Assembly: GCA_018433595.1 (NCBI GenBank)
Contig: JAHDQY010000009.1
Location: forward strand, 186,001 to 250,000
DNA length: 64,000 nt
From: Synergistales bacterium
GTDB taxonomy: Bacteria; Synergistota; Synergistia; Synergistales; Aminithiophilaceae
Direction: 5' to 3'
This document shows positions 27,218-35,334 of this stretch, one piece after another. How positions within the stretch are numbered: the first letter of the stretch is position 1; each line of letters begins with the position of its first letter. The notes beneath the pieces are model-generated. The model had not been told where the DNA came from and did no database searches. It saw nothing but the letters and a program-made list of their open reading frames with translations. The position numbers were made by a program, and so were the translations under genes.

Positions 27218-28741
27218 ATGATCCGTCTTTATGGCCCGGAAGAACTGAGGAGAGCGGACGCCAAGGCCACGGACGCCTTCGGAATGCCGAGCTTGTTACT
27301 GATGGAAAATGCCGGGCGGAATGCAGCGGATTTGATTATCGACCGTTTCTCTCCTTCAGAAACCCTGATTCTCGCCGGTAAGGGCAACAACGGCGGAGAT
27401 GGTTTCGTCATTGCCAGACATCTGGCTCTTCGAGGTTTCCCCGTTGAAATTCTTCTTGCTGCTCCCTTTGCAGACTATCGCGGAGATGCCGCCACTAACC
27501 TGAAAATCCTGCGCTCTCTTGGAACCCGCTGTCGCGAGAGCTCTTCTCTTGAGGACGAAGAACTTTCTGCTGTGATTGCATCGGCTTCCCTCATTGTCGA
27601 CGCTCTCTTGGGGACAGGGTCCAAGGGCGCTCCCAGAGGAGAAGTCCACCGTCTCATCGCTGCGCTTTCTGCTGGGATCCCCACCGTTGCGCTCGATATT
27701 CCCAGCGGAGTCGACGGGATGACCGGTCAGGTTGCCGGCCTCGCCGTTCGTGCTGATCTTACGGTGTCTTTCGGTGCCTCCAAGCCGGGGCTGCATGTTA
27801 TGCCTGGAGCGGCGCGGGCGGGGACTGTTGTCGTTGTTGACGTCGGAATAGCCGTTGAAAGACTTTTACCAGAAGATTCGAAAACCCTCCTTTGCGGTCC
27901 CGACGATCTTCGCCCCTTCCTTCGACGCCACCCGATGAATCTTCACAAGGGAAGGCGAGGGACGCTCCTTGTCCTCGGTGGATCAAGGCGCTACCAGGGC
28001 GCGCCGCTGTTAGCGGCTCTGGGAGCTCTTCGTGCCGGCTCCGGCGTTGTCGTTGTAGCCCTTCCGGAGGAAAACCTGGCCGCCGCCTCTTCCTTTCTCC
28101 CGGAAGCGATTTTTGAGCCACTTCCCTGTAAGGGAGAGACGATCACCTCATCTTGTCTGGAGACGATTCTTACATGGCAGGAGCGGGCCGATGCCATGAT
28201 CCTCGGTCCCGGTCTCGGTCGGAGCAGGGAGATCCGATCCCTGGTCACCGCCCTATGGGAACGCTGGTCCAAACCGTTACTTGTCGATGGCGACGGCCTA
28301 TGGGGATTGGCGGAGGGAAGAGCGGTGCTGTCTCGTCGGGGTGACTCTCTTCTTACTCCCCATGAGGGAGAGGCCGGCCACTTGCTTGACAAGGCGCCTT
28401 CTTCCGTTGCGGCAAGCCGCCTCGAAGGGGTCCGTTGCCTTGCCGATAGTTGGGGAACAGTCCTTCTCAAAGGCTGGGACAGTTTGATCGACGATGGCAG
28501 GCGAACATGGATTGCCTCGCTGGGGGACTCCTCTCTTGCCATTCCAGGCTCTGGTGATGTGCTTTCAGGGTTCATCGGGGCCTTTCTTATTCAAGGGCAT
28601 GGCCCCTCGCAATCGGCTTTGGCCGGTGCTCTGTTGCATGGCTTGGCCGGTTCGAGATGGGCCGCCGTCAGAGGGAAAGACGGCCTTCTCGCCAGAGAGA
28701 TTGCCGAAACGGCTCCCGCCGTCTTGGTGGATTTCACATGA
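27218..28741 (+). CDS. nnrD: Bifunctional NAD(P)H-hydrate epimerase / ADP-dependent dehydratase
   Basis: Repairs hydrated NADH/NADPH. The 507 residues combine an N-terminal YjeF_N epimerase (ENAGRNAADLI, GKGNNGGDGFVIARHL, and the metal aspartate in DALLGTG) with a C-terminal ribokinase-like dehydratase from about residue 235 (LGGSRRYQGAPLLA, ILGPGLGRS, LLTPHEGEAGHLL, and PGSGDVLSGFIGA with the catalytic aspartate). It overlaps the next small gene by ATGA. Confidence 0.95.
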   Translation: MIRLYGPEELRRADAKATDAFGMPSLLLMENAGRNAADLIIDRFSPSETLILAGKGNNGGDGFVIARHLALRGFPVEILLAAPFADYRGDAATNLKILRSLGTRCRESSSLEDEELSAVIASASLIVDALLGTGSKGAPRGEVHRLIAALSAGIPTVALDIPSGVDGMTGQVAGLAVRADLTVSFGASKPGLHVMPGAARAGTVVVVDVGIAVERLLPEDSKTLLCGPDDLRPFLRRHPMNLHKGRRGTLLVLGGSRRYQGAPLLAALGALRAGSGVVVVALPEENLAAASSFLPEAIFEPLPCKGETITSSCLETILTWQERADAMILGPGLGRSREIRSLVTALWERWSKPLLVDGDGLWGLAEGRAVLSRRGDSLLTPHEGEAGHLLDKAPSSVAASRLEGVRCLADSWGTVLLKGWDSLIDDGRRTWIASLGDSSLAIPGSGDVLSGFIGAFLIQGHGPSQSALAGALLHGLAGSRWAAVRGKDGLLAREIAETAPAVLVDFT

Positions 28742-29004
28742 CGTCTCCCCGAAGACGTCGGCGAATCGACTGGGAAGAGGAGCGTCGTCGGACGGAAAAG
28801 AGCCGCATGAAGGGGCTGCGCTATTCGACCCTGTCTTTTCTGATGGCTTTTTTCTTTCTCATGATGACAAAAACCTTTCATCGAGAATACTCTCTCAACG
28901 CTCCGATGATCGTTCTCGGTGCTCTTTTCTTAGGAAATCTTTTCCTTTTTTTCCTCTTTTATCGGCGTAACAGGAGTGACGGCAATGGAAACAGAAAAGA
29001 ATGA
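28738..29004 (+). CDS. Small membrane protein, unknown
   Basis: 88 residues starting with an ATG that overlaps the nnrD stop. A strongly basic N-terminus (RRRRRIDWEEERRRTEKSR) is followed by two hydrophobic helices (about residues 26-43 and 55-74) with a short loop, then a basic tail: a predicted inner-membrane hairpin with both ends in the cytoplasm. No family recognised. The tsaE gene starts within its last codons, so it is inside the operon. Confidence 0.75.
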   Translation: MTSPRRRRRIDWEEERRRTEKSRMKGLRYSTLSFLMAFFFLMMTKTFHREYSLNAPMIVLGALFLGNLFLFFLFYRRNRSDGNGNRKE

Positions 29005-29500
29005 GCTTGTTCTTCATACGCTCTCAGAGTCAGAAGAAGAAACATGTCGACTCGGCGCCGATATCGCCGCTGTCGCTTTCCCGGGGCTAACGCTCCTTCT
29101 CGAAGGGACGCTGGGCTCCGGGAAGACAACGCTGGTACGCGGAATAGCTCAGGCTCTCGGAGCCCGCAACGTTCGCAGCCCTTCCTTTACCCTCATCAAT
29201 GAATATGATGGAAACATCCCCATCGTTCATGTTGATCTCTATCGTTTACCGAAAGACGGGGGGGACGCTCTCGGTCTTGAAGAATACCTTCTTCAGGACA
29301 GCCTCATTCTTGTTGAATGGCCTGATCGATGGAGCTCTCCGCCTCTAGCCGATCTTTGGTTGGTTCATTTTTCTCTGTCTTCAGGAGGAGAAGAAACGAC
29401 GAGAGATGTTCGAGAAATTGTCATTGAATCTCGAGGAGCAAGAGCCACTGTGGCCCTGAAGAGCCTGGCGGAACGCCGTCGTTTTGTCGAAAGGAGCTGA
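28985..29500 (+). CDS. tsaE: tRNA N6-threonylcarbamoyladenosine synthesis ATPase TsaE
   Basis: ATPase that resets the TsaBDE complex making t6A37 in ANN-decoding tRNAs. The 171 residues contain Walker A (GTLGSGKTTLVRG), the switch block SPSFTLINEY, HVDLYRL, and LGLEEYLLQDSLILVEWPDR, in the usual order. ATG 28985 was preferred over an in-frame GTG at 28976, by spacing to GGAG. tsaB follows 6 nt later. Confidence 0.94.
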   Translation: METEKNELVLHTLSESEEETCRLGADIAAVAFPGLTLLLEGTLGSGKTTLVRGIAQALGARNVRSPSFTLINEYDGNIPIVHVDLYRLPKDGGDALGLEEYLLQDSLILVEWPDRWSSPPLADLWLVHFSLSSGGEETTRDVREIVIESRGARATVALKSLAERRRFVERS

Positions 29501-29506
29501 GGTGGC

Positions 29507-30169
29507 GTGTCCTTTGTCCTGTCCATTGATTGCTGCAGTCGGTGGACCAATGTCGGTTGTGCTTCCGGCGGTGTGGTTCTCGGTGAAATTCAGTTGAATG
29601 TTGGGCGGAAACAATCCGCTCTTTTGCCGGGGATTGTGGATGGCCTGCTTCGCTCGCTTGATAAGAGTCTTCACGACATCGATTGCATTGCCGTAACGAC
29701 AGGGCCTGGTTATTTCACGGGATTGCGTGTCGGGGTTTCGTACGCTGTCGCTCTAGCTGAGGCACTAAGCGTTCCTGTTGTGCCCGTCGGGACGCTGGAA
29801 GCCATGATTTACGATCTCTCTCAGATCGATTGCCTTTTGGTCCCCCTCTTGTGGGCCAGGCGGGAAGAGGTTTACGGGGCTATTTATGAGTTTATGCCGT
29901 CGACAAATCCCCCTGTATCCATTTTGCCTCCCATGTTTATTCCTTTTCAGGATCTGATGCAAAAGGCTTACGATCAAGGCAAACGGATCCAATGGGTCGG
30001 TGAAGATGTCCGCCGTTTTTCTTCGTACCTCGAAGAGAACGATCTGCCTGTGAATAGAGCTTGTGCCCGTGCTGGAAACGTAGCTCTTATCGGTCAAAGA
30101 GATGAAAGGATGGCTCTGTCGCCGTGGGAGATATCCGTCAATTATCTTCGTGGGGCCGACATGGGATGA
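29507..30169 (+). CDS. tsaB: tRNA threonylcarbamoyladenosine synthesis protein TsaB
   Basis: Dimerisation partner of TsaD in t6A synthesis; an inactive ASKHA-fold homologue. The 220 residues have the N-terminal LSIDCC strand, the QSALLPGIVDGLL helix and the hallmark VTTGPGYFTGLRVGVSYA, and lack a full C-terminal lobe as expected. GTG start. tsaD is not in the window. Confidence 0.92.
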   Translation: MSFVLSIDCCSRWTNVGCASGGVVLGEIQLNVGRKQSALLPGIVDGLLRSLDKSLHDIDCIAVTTGPGYFTGLRVGVSYAVALAEALSVPVVPVGTLEAMIYDLSQIDCLLVPLLWARREEVYGAIYEFMPSTNPPVSILPPMFIPFQDLMQKAYDQGKRIQWVGEDVRRFSSYLEENDLPVNRACARAGNVALIGQRDERMALSPWEISVNYLRGADMG

Positions 30170-30237
30170 CCTGCCATAAAATGTTGTCGTATGCTTGATG
30201 GCTCCAGCCTTGGCTCCACCGGTTTTTTTGTGACTCG

Positions 30238-30266
30238 TTGCAAAAAGAGAACACAAGTGCTATATA
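30238..30266 (+). promoter_or_regulatory. Promoter of the amino-acid dehydrogenase operon
   Basis: TTGCAA (30238-30243), 17-nt spacer, TATATA (30261-30266) within a longer TATATATACAAT stretch. The leader to the first gene is about 115 nt and contains nine consecutive T (30349-30357) flanked by CTCA/GAG; I see no known riboswitch in it. Confidence 0.6.
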
Positions 30267-30388
30267 TACAATGTACCGTCTTTCTCATGGCTTAATAATT
30301 ATTTTGCGGCCAAAGAGGAGGGCATAAGAAAAGGGCCGGGGCAGCTCATTTTTTTTTGAGGATTTTTGGGGAGGGGTGTGCATCTTTC

Positions 30389-30709
30389 ATGGGACTGATC
30401 CATCAGCATCCGATCCTTGAGTTCCGTCACGCGAAGGAGATCACGTTCAGCTTCGACGGCCGGGAGCTCAAGGGATTCGAAGGCGAGCCGATCGCAGCAG
30501 CGCTTCACGCCAACGGAGTGCGCATCTACCGGATCACGCCGGAGCGCAAGGAACCTCGCGGTTTTTTCTGTGCCATCGGGAAATGCTCGTCCTGCTTCAT
30601 GATCGTCGACGGCGTGCCGAACGTTCGGACCTGCGTGACGCCGTTGAAGGCGGGCATGGAGGTCAGGACGCAGCACGGTCGGGGCGTCGTGCCCCTCGTG
30701 GAAGGCTAG
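30389..30709 (+). CDS. (2Fe-2S)-binding subunit of an amino/imino-acid dehydrogenase complex (HcnA/PDH-like)
   Basis: 106 residues of the Fer2_4 family. Cysteines are spaced C-x4-C-x2-C with a fourth Cys 12 positions on, binding a plant-type [2Fe-2S] cluster. This is the HcnA/OoxA-small-subunit type, also found fused to the front of the alpha subunit of archaeal dye-linked L-proline dehydrogenase. It carries electrons between the flavins. ATG 30389 with a GGGGAGGGG site upstream. It is the first of five tightly spaced genes. G+C is clearly higher than in the flanking genes. Confidence 0.85.
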   Translation: MGLIHQHPILEFRHAKEITFSFDGRELKGFEGEPIAAALHANGVRIYRITPERKEPRGFFCAIGKCSSCFMIVDGVPNVRTCVTPLKAGMEVRTQHGRGVVPLVEG

Positions 30710-30724
30710 AGGGGGTCGCACAGG

Positions 30725-31822
30725 ATGAAAACGACGGAAGTATTGGTCATCGGCGGCGGCCCGGCCGGTCTCTCGGCGGCGCTGGAGGCGGCCTCCCGGG
30801 GTTCTCAGGTCACCTTGGTGGACAGCGACCTCCAGCTGGGGGGGCAGCTCATCAAGCAGACCCATAAATTCTTCGGTTCCGAAGACGAGCGGGCGGGAAC
30901 GCGGGGCTACAAGATCGGAGAGCTCCTCTTCAAGGAGCTGGAGGGCCTCAAGGACTGCATCGACGTTCACGTCAACACCACGGTACTGGGTTACTACAAG
31001 GAGGACGGAGTGGTCAGCCTCAGCCGGGGAGAGGAGGACTACTTCCGGATCAAGCCGGAACGCATCGTCATGTCCACGGGGGCCATGGAACGTCTCATCC
31101 CCTTCCCGAAAAACGACCTTCCGGGCGTCTACGGCGCCGGTGCGGTCCAGACGCTCATGAACGTCTACGGAGTCACGCCGGGCAAGCGGGTCCTCATGAT
31201 CGGAGCGGGCAACATCGGCCTCATCGTCAGCTACCAGCTCATGCAGGCGGGAGTGGACGTGGCGGCGGTCGTTGAATTCATGCCGAAGATCGGCGGTTAC
31301 TGGGTTCATGCGGCGAAAATCCGTCGTCTCGGCGTGCCGATCCTGCTTCGCCACACCATTGTCGAAGCCCTGGGAGAGGACGTCGTCAGCGGTGCGGTCA
31401 TCCAGGCCGTGGGCGACAAGGGACTCGAAGGGGACCCCGTCAGGATCGACTGCGACATCATCTGCCTTGCCGTCGGCCTCACGCCCACGGCGGAACTGCT
31501 TTGGCAGGCGGGCTGCGACATGCAGTTCGTGCCGGAACTCTGCGGCTACGTGCCTCGGCGTGACGCCCACATGCGGACGAGCCAGTCCCACATCTGGGTT
31601 GCCGGAGACGCGGCGGGAATCGAAGAGGCCTCTTCGGCCATGGTCGAAGGTCGTCTGGCCGGTCTTGGCGCGGCGCGCTCGCTGGGTCACGTCAAAGACA
31701 GCGACTATGACGCCGGGCTGGCGTCCTACTGGCAGCGTCTCAGCCACCTCCGAGCCGGAGAAGTCGGGGAAAAGATCCGTAGCGGCCTTGAGAAGTGCAG
31801 CTGCGACGCCTGGGAGGTCTAA
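30725..31822 (+). CDS. FAD/NAD(P)-dependent oxidoreductase subunit (HcnB / proline dehydrogenase alpha-like)
   Basis: 365 residues of the pyridine nucleotide-disulphide fold: FAD site VIGGGPAGLSAALEAASRG near the N-terminus, a second dinucleotide site LMIGAGNIGLIVSYQLMQAG around residue 160, and a WVAGDAAGIEEASSAMVEGR motif near the C-terminus. HcnB-type proteins normally continue into a C-terminal BFD [2Fe-2S] domain; here the protein stops before it, and the BFD domain is a separate gene two positions downstream. It probably reoxidises the complex towards ferredoxin or NAD. High G+C (42 of 60 bases in 30781-30840). Confidence 0.87.
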   Translation: MKTTEVLVIGGGPAGLSAALEAASRGSQVTLVDSDLQLGGQLIKQTHKFFGSEDERAGTRGYKIGELLFKELEGLKDCIDVHVNTTVLGYYKEDGVVSLSRGEEDYFRIKPERIVMSTGAMERLIPFPKNDLPGVYGAGAVQTLMNVYGVTPGKRVLMIGAGNIGLIVSYQLMQAGVDVAAVVEFMPKIGGYWVHAAKIRRLGVPILLRHTIVEALGEDVVSGAVIQAVGDKGLEGDPVRIDCDIICLAVGLTPTAELLWQAGCDMQFVPELCGYVPRRDAHMRTSQSHIWVAGDAAGIEEASSAMVEGRLAGLGAARSLGHVKDSDYDAGLASYWQRLSHLRAGEVGEKIRSGLEKCSCDAWEV

Positions 31823-31825
31823 GCC

Positions 31826-32338
31826 ATGACGGACAAAGAGAGACTCTTCAACAGCGGAATCCTGGTGGAAAGCCGTCCGGGAGCGGAAGAGCCGCCCCTG
31901 TCGCTCTGGGAGACGAAAAAGAACGGTCTCGTCGTCATCGAATGCCCCCAGCGCATCCCGTGCAACCCCTGCGCTTCGAGCTGCCCGACGGGAGCGATCA
32001 TCCCTTTCGACGACATCAACGACACGCCCCGGATCGACTACGAGAAATGCATCGGCTGCGCGAAATGCGTGGCGATCTGCCCTGGCCTGGCCTGCTTCGT
32101 CATCGACCTCACGGCGGGAGGCGAGGGGAAGGCCGTCATCAAGCTGCCCCATGAGATGCTGCCCCGCCCGGAAAAGGGCGAGGAGGTCTCGTGCCTGAAC
32201 CGCCAGGGAGAGGCCGTCGCGGCAGGGACGGTCGTCGCCGTCACGGAGCCGCTGAAGGACCGGACCGTCGTCGTCCACGTCGAAGTGCCGCGTGCCCTGA
32301 TGCGCGACATACGGGCCGTCAAGGTGGTGAAGAAGTGA
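31826..32338 (+). CDS. 4Fe-4S ferredoxin-type subunit of the dehydrogenase complex
   Basis: 170 residues with a [4Fe-4S] ligand set C-x2-C-x3-C-P (CNPCASSCP, with another Cys 7 residues upstream) and a classical CIGCAKCVAICP set. The length matches the ~19 kDa gamma subunit of Thermococcus dye-linked L-proline dehydrogenase. The last ~70 residues are a beta-rich domain without cysteines. It starts 3 nt after the flavoprotein and overlaps the next gene by one base. Confidence 0.83.
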   Translation: MTDKERLFNSGILVESRPGAEEPPLSLWETKKNGLVVIECPQRIPCNPCASSCPTGAIIPFDDINDTPRIDYEKCIGCAKCVAICPGLACFVIDLTAGGEGKAVIKLPHEMLPRPEKGEEVSCLNRQGEAVAAGTVVAVTEPLKDRTVVVHVEVPRALMRDIRAVKVVKK

Positions 32339-32610
32339 TGAAAAAGGAGATCGTCGTCTGCCGCTGCGAGGAAGTCACGCTGGAGGAGATCCGCCAATGG
32401 ATCAACCGCGGCTACGACAGCTTCGACGAGCTGAAGCGGGTGCTTCGGGTCGGCATGGGCCCCTGCCAGGGCCGTGGCTGCCGTGACATCATCCTGAAGG
32501 AGATCGCCCGTGCCAAGGGCGTCCCTGTTTCGGAGGTGCCTGTCGGAACCTTCCGTCCGCCGGCAAAACCGGTGAAACTCGGCATTTTGGCCGAAGGCGG
32601 TGACAAGTGA
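32338..32610 (+). CDS. BFD-like (2Fe-2S)-binding subunit
   Basis: 90 residues. C-x-C near residue 8 and C-x4-C (GPCQGRGC) some 33 residues later are the [2Fe-2S] ligands of bacterioferritin-associated ferredoxin-like domains. In HcnB, OoxA and NirB this domain is fused to the flavoprotein; here it stands alone, as does the ~10 kDa subunit of some archaeal proline dehydrogenases. The start ATG overlaps the preceding TGA; the frame upstream to 32191 is shadow. The last of the high-G+C genes. Confidence 0.85.
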   Translation: MKKEIVVCRCEEVTLEEIRQWINRGYDSFDELKRVLRVGMGPCQGRGCRDIILKEIARAKGVPVSEVPVGTFRPPAKPVKLGILAEGGDK

Positions 32611-33761
32611 TGACGTGGAAGAACAAAGCAGAAGCAGTTGTCATCGGCGGTGGCATTCAGGGAGTATCCACAGCCTACCACCTGGCTAAAATGGGCATGA
32701 AGGACGTTGTCCTCCTTGAGAAGGGTACGGTTTGTTCCGGGTCGACGGGACGTTGCGGTGCCGGTATTCGCGCCCAGTGGGGACTGGAGATGAACTGCCG
32801 CTTCGGCCTGGCCTGCGTCGATAGATTCGAGCATCTCCACGAAGAGCTCGGAATGGATGTCGGCCTCAACCAAGGCGGGTACCTGATGGTGGCCTATGAG
32901 GAAGGCGAATATAACCAACTCTTGGCCAATATGGCTTTGCAGAACAGGTTGGGAATTGACACTCATATCGTCGACTACGACGAGGCGAAGGAAATCTGTC
33001 CCGGCCTTGCTGCGGAAGATGCCGTGGGGTTCACTTTCAATGCGCGAGACGGTCATGCCGATCCGTTCCTGACGACCTTCGCATTCCAGGAGGCCGCGAA
33101 GCGTCTTGGTGTGACGATCCATAAATATACGGAATGCACGGGTATTCGCGTCGCAGACGATCACGTCGTCGGTGTCGACACCAATCGGGGTTCTATCGAT
33201 GCGCCCGTAGTGGTCAATGCCGCAGGCGGCTATTCCCAGTTTGTCGCCAAAATGGCCGGCCTTGAGATTCCCAACTACTCGGAGCGTCACGAGATCCTCA
33301 TCACGGAACCTGTCGAGCCGGGCGTCTGCCCTCCAATGCTCATGAGTTTTTCCGGCAATTACTACATTCAGCAGAGGCCTCATGGGTCGATTATCGGCGG
33401 ATGCAGCCCCGAGGGACATCCTGCCGATTTTCAGCTGGGTAACAGCTGGGATTTCCTGGAACACATGTCAAAGACGTTCACGAAACTTCTGCCCCGCACC
33501 AAGGGAGTCCGTGTCGTCCGCCAGTGGTCGGGGCTTTACAACATGACTCCCGACAGAGCTCCGATCATGGGAGAGGCTGATGCCATCAAAGGCTTTTTCC
33601 TGACCTGCGGCTACTCAGGACATGGTTTCATGTTCGGACCCGTTTCGGGAGACCTGATGGCTCAGCTGATCCTCACCGGCAAAACGTCCATCGACATTGA
33701 CCCCCTTCACTACAGACGTTTCGCCGAGGGCAAGCTTTTGATCGAGCCCGCTGTCGTCTAG
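32610..33761 (+). CDS. FAD-dependent amino/imino-acid dehydrogenase subunit (DAO family; HcnC/SoxB/proline dehydrogenase beta-like)
   Basis: 383 residues of the D-amino-acid oxidase fold. The FAD site VVIGGGIQGVSTAYHLA lies at the N-terminus, GSTGRCGAGIR contacts the flavin, and the C-terminal GLYNMTPDRAPIMG and TCGYSGHGFMFGP motifs are those of sarcosine oxidase beta/proline dehydrogenase beta. This is the substrate-oxidising subunit; proline, hydroxyproline, sarcosine, glycine or an opine are possible. ATGA overlap with the preceding gene. Base composition drops here to about the genome level (33 of 60 in 32641-32700), unlike the first four genes. Confidence 0.86.
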   Translation: MTWKNKAEAVVIGGGIQGVSTAYHLAKMGMKDVVLLEKGTVCSGSTGRCGAGIRAQWGLEMNCRFGLACVDRFEHLHEELGMDVGLNQGGYLMVAYEEGEYNQLLANMALQNRLGIDTHIVDYDEAKEICPGLAAEDAVGFTFNARDGHADPFLTTFAFQEAAKRLGVTIHKYTECTGIRVADDHVVGVDTNRGSIDAPVVVNAAGGYSQFVAKMAGLEIPNYSERHEILITEPVEPGVCPPMLMSFSGNYYIQQRPHGSIIGGCSPEGHPADFQLGNSWDFLEHMSKTFTKLLPRTKGVRVVRQWSGLYNMTPDRAPIMGEADAIKGFFLTCGYSGHGFMFGPVSGDLMAQLILTGKTSIDIDPLHYRRFAEGKLLIEPAVV

Positions 33762-33797
33762 GCGTAGACTAAATTTACTGAACATATGAACAATGGA

Positions 33798-33836
33798 GGA
33801 ACCAAGGCTCAGGAGCAGGGCCTTGGTTCCTTGCTT
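33798..33836 (+). terminator. Terminator of the dehydrogenase operon
   Basis: Eleven-base perfect arms (33798-33808 with 33820-33830), followed by TTGCTTG. Confidence 0.7.
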
Positions 33837-33915
33837 GTCGAATGTTCTTGGGACTTTAGGCCTAAATTAACCCTTATTGTAGGAAAAAAGATAGCATTTA
33901 CCATCTGACTTGACC

Positions 33916-33944
33916 TTGTGGTTGGTGAGGTTTGTAACTATAAT
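33916..33944 (+). promoter_or_regulatory. Promoter of the 2-oxoacid oxidoreductase operon
   Basis: A perfect TATAAT (33939-33944) with TTGTGG 17 nt upstream (33916-33921). The -35 is weak, so an activator could be involved. A better TTGACC lies just upstream but at 23-nt spacing. Confidence 0.55.
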
Positions 33945-33994
33945 CGCTCAGGGACAATTGTCGCTTTAAACCGTACTTTTCTTCGGGGAGGAAG

Positions 33995-34213
33995 GTGAGT
34001 CCATTGGCAAAAAAGTTCCAAGTCACAATTCACGAGCCTTGGTGCAAAGGGTGCGGGCTCTGCATTGCGCTATGCCCCAAAAAGGTTCTTGAACTGAATG
34101 ACCGGGCAAAGTGTGAAGTCGCCCGCGAGGATGATTGTATTGGCTGTCGGCAGTGTGAAAACATTTGCCCCGACTTGGCGGTGACTGTGAAGGAGCGTGA
34201 AGAAATTGCCTAA
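33995..34213 (+). CDS. korD: 2-oxoacid:ferredoxin oxidoreductase, ferredoxin (delta) subunit
   Basis: 72 residues with two complete [4Fe-4S] sets (CKGCGLCIALCP and CIGCRQCENICP). In the KorDABC layout this subunit relays electrons from the thiamine site to free ferredoxin. GTG 33995 follows a GGGGAGG site closely; a TTG at 34004 is an alternative start. Its end overlaps the alpha subunit gene. Confidence 0.88.
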   Translation: MSPLAKKFQVTIHEPWCKGCGLCIALCPKKVLELNDRAKCEVAREDDCIGCRQCENICPDLAVTVKEREEIA

Positions 34214-35333
34214 GGTTGCTTTCTGGCAGGGTAATGTCGCCATCGCCCAGGGGGCTCTCGCCGCAGGTTGCCGCTTCTTTGGCGGCTACCCGATTACCCC
34301 TTCGTCGGAAATCGCCGAGACAATGGCGGAGGAGCTGCCCAAGCTCGGTGGCAAATTTATCCAGATGGAGGATGAAATAGGGGGGATCGCAGCCGCCATC
34401 GGTGCCTCCATTTCTGGAGTCAAGGCGATGACGGCGACTTCCGGCCCAGGCTTTTCCCTGAAACAGGAAAACCTCGGTTTTGCCTACATTGCTGAAATTC
34501 CCCTCGTCGTTGTCGACGTCATGCGCGGTGGCCCTTCAACGGGATTGCCGACGAAGGTCTCTCAGCAGGATGTCATGCAGGCCCGGTGGGGAACTCATGG
34601 AGACCATGGGACGATCGCCTACGTCCCTTCGTCGATCAAGGAGATGTACGAACTCACTGTTAAGGCCTTTAACATGGCTGAGCGCTTTCGGCAGCCTGTC
34701 CTTGTCCTTGGCGACGAGATCATCGGCCACATGCGGGAAAAGGTGCTTGTCGAAGACGGTCTTGAAATCGTTAACCGCAAGCGCCCTGTCGTAGCTCCCG
34801 ATGAGTTCGTTCCCTACAAGGCGGATCCGTCTGACGATGTCCCCTTTATGGCCGGTTTTGGTGAAGGCTACCGTTGGCATGCTACGGGGCTGACCCATAA
34901 CGACTGGGGTTTCCCGACGAACAATGCGGCTGATATCGAAAAGAAGATGCTCCGGCTCATGCGGAAAGTAGATCGGTTCCGCGATGACATCGTTGAGTAC
35001 GATACCTATGAAGCAGATGATGCCGAAGTGCTCATCGTTTCCTACGGTTCCGTCTCGCGTTCCGCTCTTCGCGCCGTTCATGAGATGCGCCAGCAGGGCA
35101 TGAAGGTCGGCCACTTCCGCCCGATTACCATCTGGCCGTTCCCTGACAAGGAATTGGGAGCTTACGCTTCTAGGGTCAAGAAGATCATCGTCCCGGAGCT
35201 GAACTGCGGTCAGATGGTCACAGAAGTGGAGCGGGCCGTTCATGGCAAATGCCCTGTCTATTCCAAGGGACTTGTCAACGGAGAGCTCTTCAAGCCTTCG
35301 GAAATCATCGCCGCCGTTAAGGAGGTGGCCTAA
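34206..35333 (+). CDS. korA: 2-oxoacid:ferredoxin oxidoreductase, alpha subunit
   Basis: About 375 residues: the pyrimidine-binding domain of a pyruvate:ferredoxin oxidoreductase-type enzyme (GCRFFGGYPITPSSEIAE, conserved EDEIGGIAAAIGASISG, TSGPGFSLKQENLGFA, RGGPSTGLPT) and the C-terminal transketolase-like domain. TTG 34206 is preferred because AAGGAG (34190-34195) is 10 nt away; a GTG at 34197 is only 1 nt from it. The closest relatives by eye are 2-oxoglutarate oxidoreductases (KorA), but branched-chain 2-oxoacid enzymes (Vor) share the motifs, so the substrate is not certain. Confidence 0.88.
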   Translation: MPKVAFWQGNVAIAQGALAAGCRFFGGYPITPSSEIAETMAEELPKLGGKFIQMEDEIGGIAAAIGASISGVKAMTATSGPGFSLKQENLGFAYIAEIPLVVVDVMRGGPSTGLPTKVSQQDVMQARWGTHGDHGTIAYVPSSIKEMYELTVKAFNMAERFRQPVLVLGDEIIGHMREKVLVEDGLEIVNRKRPVVAPDEFVPYKADPSDDVPFMAGFGEGYRWHATGLTHNDWGFPTNNAADIEKKMLRLMRKVDRFRDDIVEYDTYEADDAEVLIVSYGSVSRSALRAVHEMRQQGMKVGHFRPITIWPFPDKELGAYASRVKKIIVPELNCGQMVTEVERAVHGKCPVYSKGLVNGELFKPSEIIAAVKEVA

Positions 35334-35334
35334 T

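Noticed and set aside
30299-32278. Very long minus-strand open frame opposite the dehydrogenase genes
   Set aside because: It is rich in Arg, Asp and His, shows no family motif, and is the expected mirror of high-GC third positions in the plus-strand genes, all of which have clear motifs.
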